Assembly (NCBI GenBank): GCA_964578745.1
Contig: CAZODZ010000020.1
Location: 1-23,451 of the forward strand
DNA length: 23,451 bases
Direction of reading: 5' to 3'
From: SKVJ01 sp964578745
Lineage (GTDB): Bacteria; Chloroflexota; Dehalococcoidia; GIF9; AB-539-J10
Shown in pieces: positions 21,026 to 23,451 of the stretch. The stretch's first letter is position 1; each line of letters starts with the position of its first letter. The translations under genes were made by a program, and so were the position numbers. The notes under the pieces are model-generated. The model searched no databases and had not been told where the DNA came from. It saw only the letters and a list, made by a program, of their open reading frames with translations.

Positions 21026-21703
21026 GTGTACGTAATTATTGTGGGTGGAGGTGAGGTGGGGTACTACCTCTCAAGGGAACTGATAGAGGCGGGGCACGAA
21101 GTTCTTGTCATAGAGCCTGACCCACGTGAAGTAGAGCGGATGGAGCAGGAGCTCGGGGTCAATACAACCATGATCGGTGAGGGCTGTCGAATTCAGTGCC
21201 TGAACGAAGCAGGTGTCTCACGGGCGGATGTATTCATCGCTGCGACGGATGCCGATGAGAACAATCTGGCCGCGTGCCAACTTGCGATGCTGAAGTACAA
21301 GGTGCCCCGTGTTATTGCCAAACTGAACAGGGCGCACAACCGCAACATTTTCCGTAAGCTTGGTATCGAACACACGGTTGATCTCAGCGACCTGCTTCTT
21401 GAGAACTTCAAAGCTCAGATACCTGCCTTCCCGTTCGCGAGAGTTTTGACGCTCGGTGACGTTGATATGGAGGTTGTGCAGATACGGGTGACCGAGGACT
21501 CGCCCTTGGTCAACAAGACTATAGGTGAGACACCGTTGTCCCGTCTGGCCCATTCCACCTGTCTCTCAAGGATGGGCGCTGCACCGCAGCCGGTGTCCGA
21601 CAGCACAAGGCTCGAAATGGGCGACACTCTTGTCTGTGTGGTCGCACGCTCGGATGTGGAAGAGCTCCGCTCTCACTTGAGTAAGATTCAGCCACCCGTT
21701 TGA
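21026..21703 (+). CDS. TrkA/KtrA-like RCK protein (RCK-N plus RCK-C)
   Basis: A 225-residue regulator with one RCK-N domain (IIVGGGEVGYYLSREL at 4-19, VIEPDPREVERM, then GEGCRIQCLNEAGV and ADVFIAATDADENN) and one RCK-C domain (about 140-220, from VVQIRVTEDSPLVNKTIG to GDTLVCVVA). This size and order are those of KtrA-type regulators that form octameric rings under a K+ channel. It could act on TrkH here, either alone or mixed with its small neighbour. GTG at 21026 is the start. The gene ends ten bases before the stop of the HIT gene on the other strand, and no hairpin is obvious between them. Confidence 0.93.
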   Translation: MYVIIVGGGEVGYYLSRELIEAGHEVLVIEPDPREVERMEQELGVNTTMIGEGCRIQCLNEAGVSRADVFIAATDADENNLAACQLAMLKYKVPRVIAKLNRAHNRNIFRKLGIEHTVDLSDLLLENFKAQIPAFPFARVLTLGDVDMEVVQIRVTEDSPLVNKTIGETPLSRLAHSTCLSRMGAAPQPVSDSTRLEMGDTLVCVVARSDVEELRSHLSKIQPPV

Positions 21704-21713
21704 TTGCATCGCA

Positions 21714-22250
21714 TCAGCTCTGTTGTGCGCTGCTGGCAACACTCTCCAGCGTCTCTCGAAGCTTCGAGTACATCGACGTGAGGCTTTCAGATATCACCCT
21801 GGTGTCTGCAACCACGGGCATGAAATTGCTGTCACCCTGCCACCTTGGCACAACATGTGTGTGCAGGTGCTTGTCGAGACCCGCACCTGCTACGCGGCCA
21901 AGATTCAGTCCGATGTTGAACCCGTCCGCGTGTGTGGCCTTGCTCAGTATCTGGATGCTCAACCTAATGAACTCGAGATGCTCTGCCCCTGCTTCGCCGT
22001 TCAGGACGTCCAGGTTCGCCGTGTGTAGGTAGGGGGCCACCAGAAGGTGTCCTGGGCTGTACGGGTAGCGATTCATGATGATGAAGTTATGTGTGCCACG
22101 ATGGATTACCAAGGTATCCTCATCGTCTGAGCGCGCCGCTGCGGCGCACAGCACACATCCTTTGTCGTCTTTCGACTGCCTGATGTACTCCACTCTCCAG
22201 GGGGCCCAGAGGCGCTCCATCTTCTCTTCTGTTGTGTGCAACTCGTCCAT
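21714..22250 (-). CDS. HIT-family hydrolase/nucleotidyltransferase
   Basis: A histidine-triad protein that would act on nucleotide phosphoanhydrides such as diadenosine polyphosphates. The triad is H128-L-H130-T-H132 followed by VVPRWQGD, typical of the Ap4A-phosphorylase-like bacterial branch. The N-terminal RLWAPWR(x)EYI motif and a C32-x-x-C35 pair, probably part of a zinc site, support this. The opening Met at 22250 gives 178 residues; a Met ten residues in (22220), at MERLWAPW, is equally likely, because relatives often begin there and a purine-rich stretch stands before it. The gene begins five bases after the sigma factor stop, so the two form a unit. Confidence 0.92.
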   Translation of the reverse strand: MDELHTTEEKMERLWAPWRVEYIRQSKDDKGCVLCAAAARSDDEDTLVIHRGTHNFIIMNRYPYSPGHLLVAPYLHTANLDVLNGEAGAEHLEFIRLSIQILSKATHADGFNIGLNLGRVAGAGLDKHLHTHVVPRWQGDSNFMPVVADTRVISESLTSMYSKLRETLESVASSAQQS

Positions 22251-22255
22251 ATGTC

Positions 22256-23451
22256 CTAGTCGAGGTAGTCCTTCAGCTTTCTGCTCCTGCTGGGGTGTCG
22301 CAGTTTCCGGAGCGCCTTGGCCTCGATTTGCCTTATTCTCTCGCGAGTCACGTTGAATTCCTGTCCGACCTCCTCCAGCGTGCGCGCATGCCCGTCCTTC
22401 AGGCCAAACCGCAACTGAAGCACGCGTTTTTCCCGAGGAGTCAATTCATCGAGGACGCGATCTAGCTGCTCTTTTAGAAGCTCCTGGGTTGCTACTTCCG
22501 CTGGCGCTGGGCTTGTCTGGTCCTCCACGAAATCACCGAGGCGGGTGTCGCCATCTTCGCCTATCGGTGTCTCGAGCGATATCGGCTCATGGTGAAAGAG
22601 GTCCATGACTTCCTCAACTCTGTCCGAATTCATGTTAAGCCGCAGCCCGATTTCTTCAAAACTGGGCTCGCGCTTGAGTTCCTGGCTGAGCTGCCGTGTC
22701 GTACGCAGGAGCCGGTTCATGGTCTCAACCATGTGTACAGGAATGCGAATTGTCCTTGCCTGGTCGGCGATGGCCCTGGTGATCCCTTGGCGTATCCACC
22801 AGGTCGCATATGTGCTGAACTTGAAGCCTTTGCGGTGTCGGAACTTCTCGACTGCACGCATCAGGCCGATATTGCCTTCCTGTATGAGGTCGAGCAACGA
22901 CATCCCGTGCCCTATGTACTTCTTTGCGATACTGACGACGAGGCGGAGGTTTGCTTGTGTCAGGTGCTTCTCCGCCTGCCTCGCCTCCTGTTTGACGTGG
23001 GCGTAGTGCTGTTGGAATTCGACAGCGTAGGGCTGAATGACGGCAGCCAGTTGCCCAGAAGTAGCCAGGTCGCTCAATGTAGCTAATGGCTCGTTCGAGA
23101 GCATCTCGAGCGCACGTGGCGGCACAAGATGGCTGTTGACGGAGATGCTTACTATGGCCTCCTCTGCAGCCGGTGCCGGACGGTTGGTGCGCTCGGCGAC
23201 CACTGCGATGAGTCCGGGCTTGATCTCGCTATCGATGGTTGTCCTGAATTCCTCCTTCTGAACCAGCTTGCCGAGAGGCAGGTTGTCTTCAATGCCCGCG
23301 TATTCGCGGATTACCTCGATGACCGGGTGCGCGCGGATCAGCCGCGCCATCAGGTCTGCAGTCATCTCGTGTGCGGGGATCTGTATCCGGTATTTCTTGT
23401 AGTACGAATCCTCAAGCTTTCCCAGATATCTGCCCCGCTCAATCTTCCCGG
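22256..23451 (-). CDS. RpoD-like sigma-70 factor, N terminus cut by window edge
   Basis: A sigma70-family factor with complete regions 2, 3 and 4. Counted from the Met at 23365, region 2 covers about 130-215 (NLRLVVSIAKKYIGHGMSLLDLIQEGN, then KFSTYATWWIRQ, the -10 recognition helix). Region 3 is about 216-280, and region 4 about 291-358 (ELTPREKRVLQLRFGL, then VTRERIRQIEAKALRKLRH). This is the group 1/2 pattern, so it probably serves housekeeping promoters. The frame is open to the window end, 28 codons before that Met, so the true start is outside. The part before region 2 lacks the usual DPVRxYLxEIG region 1.2 motif and I cannot assign it. The HIT gene follows. Confidence 0.9.
   Translation of the reverse strand, partial: GKIERGRYLGKLEDSYYKKYRIQIPAHEMTADLMARLIRAHPVIEVIREYAGIEDNLPLGKLVQKEEFRTTIDSEIKPGLIAVVAERTNRPAPAAEEAIVSISVNSHLVPPRALEMLSNEPLATLSDLATSGQLAAVIQPYAVEFQQHYAHVKQEARQAEKHLTQANLRLVVSIAKKYIGHGMSLLDLIQEGNIGLMRAVEKFRHRKGFKFSTYATWWIRQGITRAIADQARTIRIPVHMVETMNRLLRTTRQLSQELKREPSFEEIGLRLNMNSDRVEEVMDLFHHEPISLETPIGEDGDTRLGDFVEDQTSPAPAEVATQELLKEQLDRVLDELTPREKRVLQLRFGLKDGHARTLEEVGQEFNVTRERIRQIEAKALRKLRHPSRSRKLKDYLD

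Noticed and set aside
1..23451. CRISPR array, prophage or toxin-antitoxin system
   Set aside because: No regularly spaced repeats, phage structural genes or recognisable toxin and antitoxin pairs were seen.

Overview
This is a bacterial chromosomal segment of moderately high GC content with mostly housekeeping genes. The gene set (PAC2-family protein, dodecin, TIGR00725-type protein beside enolase, multiple TrkA/TrkH components, an ECF sigma factor with a DUF5667-type anti-sigma partner, an atypical RpoD-like sigma factor) is most reminiscent of Chloroflexota, possibly the Dehalococcoidia/SAR202 side. That placement is an inference from gene content and protein style; no marker was searched.

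Layout. Positions 1-181 hold the 3' part of tRNA-Cys(GCA) and a complete tRNA-Leu(UAA). Positions 443-3709 hold small or orphan genes: a cupin, a dodecin, a PAC2-family protein, an unrecognised 286-aa protein and a 68-aa acidic orphan. The last two are divergently transcribed from strong sigma70-type promoters. Positions 3948-4650 are a decayed IS3-family element with an internal deletion. Positions 4705-7808 form a metabolic accessory block: an enolase-superfamily dehydratase/racemase, a convergent fumarylacetoacetate-hydrolase-family gene and an unrecognised 290-aa protein, each with recognisable promoter or hairpin signals. Positions 7998-12408 are a tightly packed housekeeping run: pth, a TIGR00725 LOG-like gene, eno, an MBL-fold hydrolase and gap. 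Positions 12553-13901 are an ECF sigma / membrane anti-sigma pair. Positions 13970-17193 are the replication/recombination run dnaX-recR-recO. Positions 17309-21703 are a potassium-uptake cluster: a full-length TrkA, TrkH, a universal stress protein and two further RCK-type NAD-binding regulators. On the minus strand, 21714-23451 holds an RpoD-like sigma factor (cut by the window edge) followed closely by a HIT-family hydrolase.

How the parts work together. eno and gap are two glycolytic enzymes in one apparent transcription unit with translation-quality control (pth). dnaX, recR and recO connect clamp loading with RecFOR gap repair. TrkH would be the membrane K+ channel, with three NAD-binding RCK proteins and a nucleotide-binding stress protein as candidate gates.

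No obvious CRISPR array, prophage, toxin-antitoxin pair or complete new defence system was seen. The points I find most worth a second look are: the RpoD-like protein whose visible N-terminal part does not look like region 1.2; the three-RCK-plus-USP potassium cluster; the divergent promoter region at 3139-3472 with a dyad over a predicted start site and a structured leader; and a set of TATAAT boxes lying only about 11-16 bases upstream of start codons, which suggests leaderless mRNAs.
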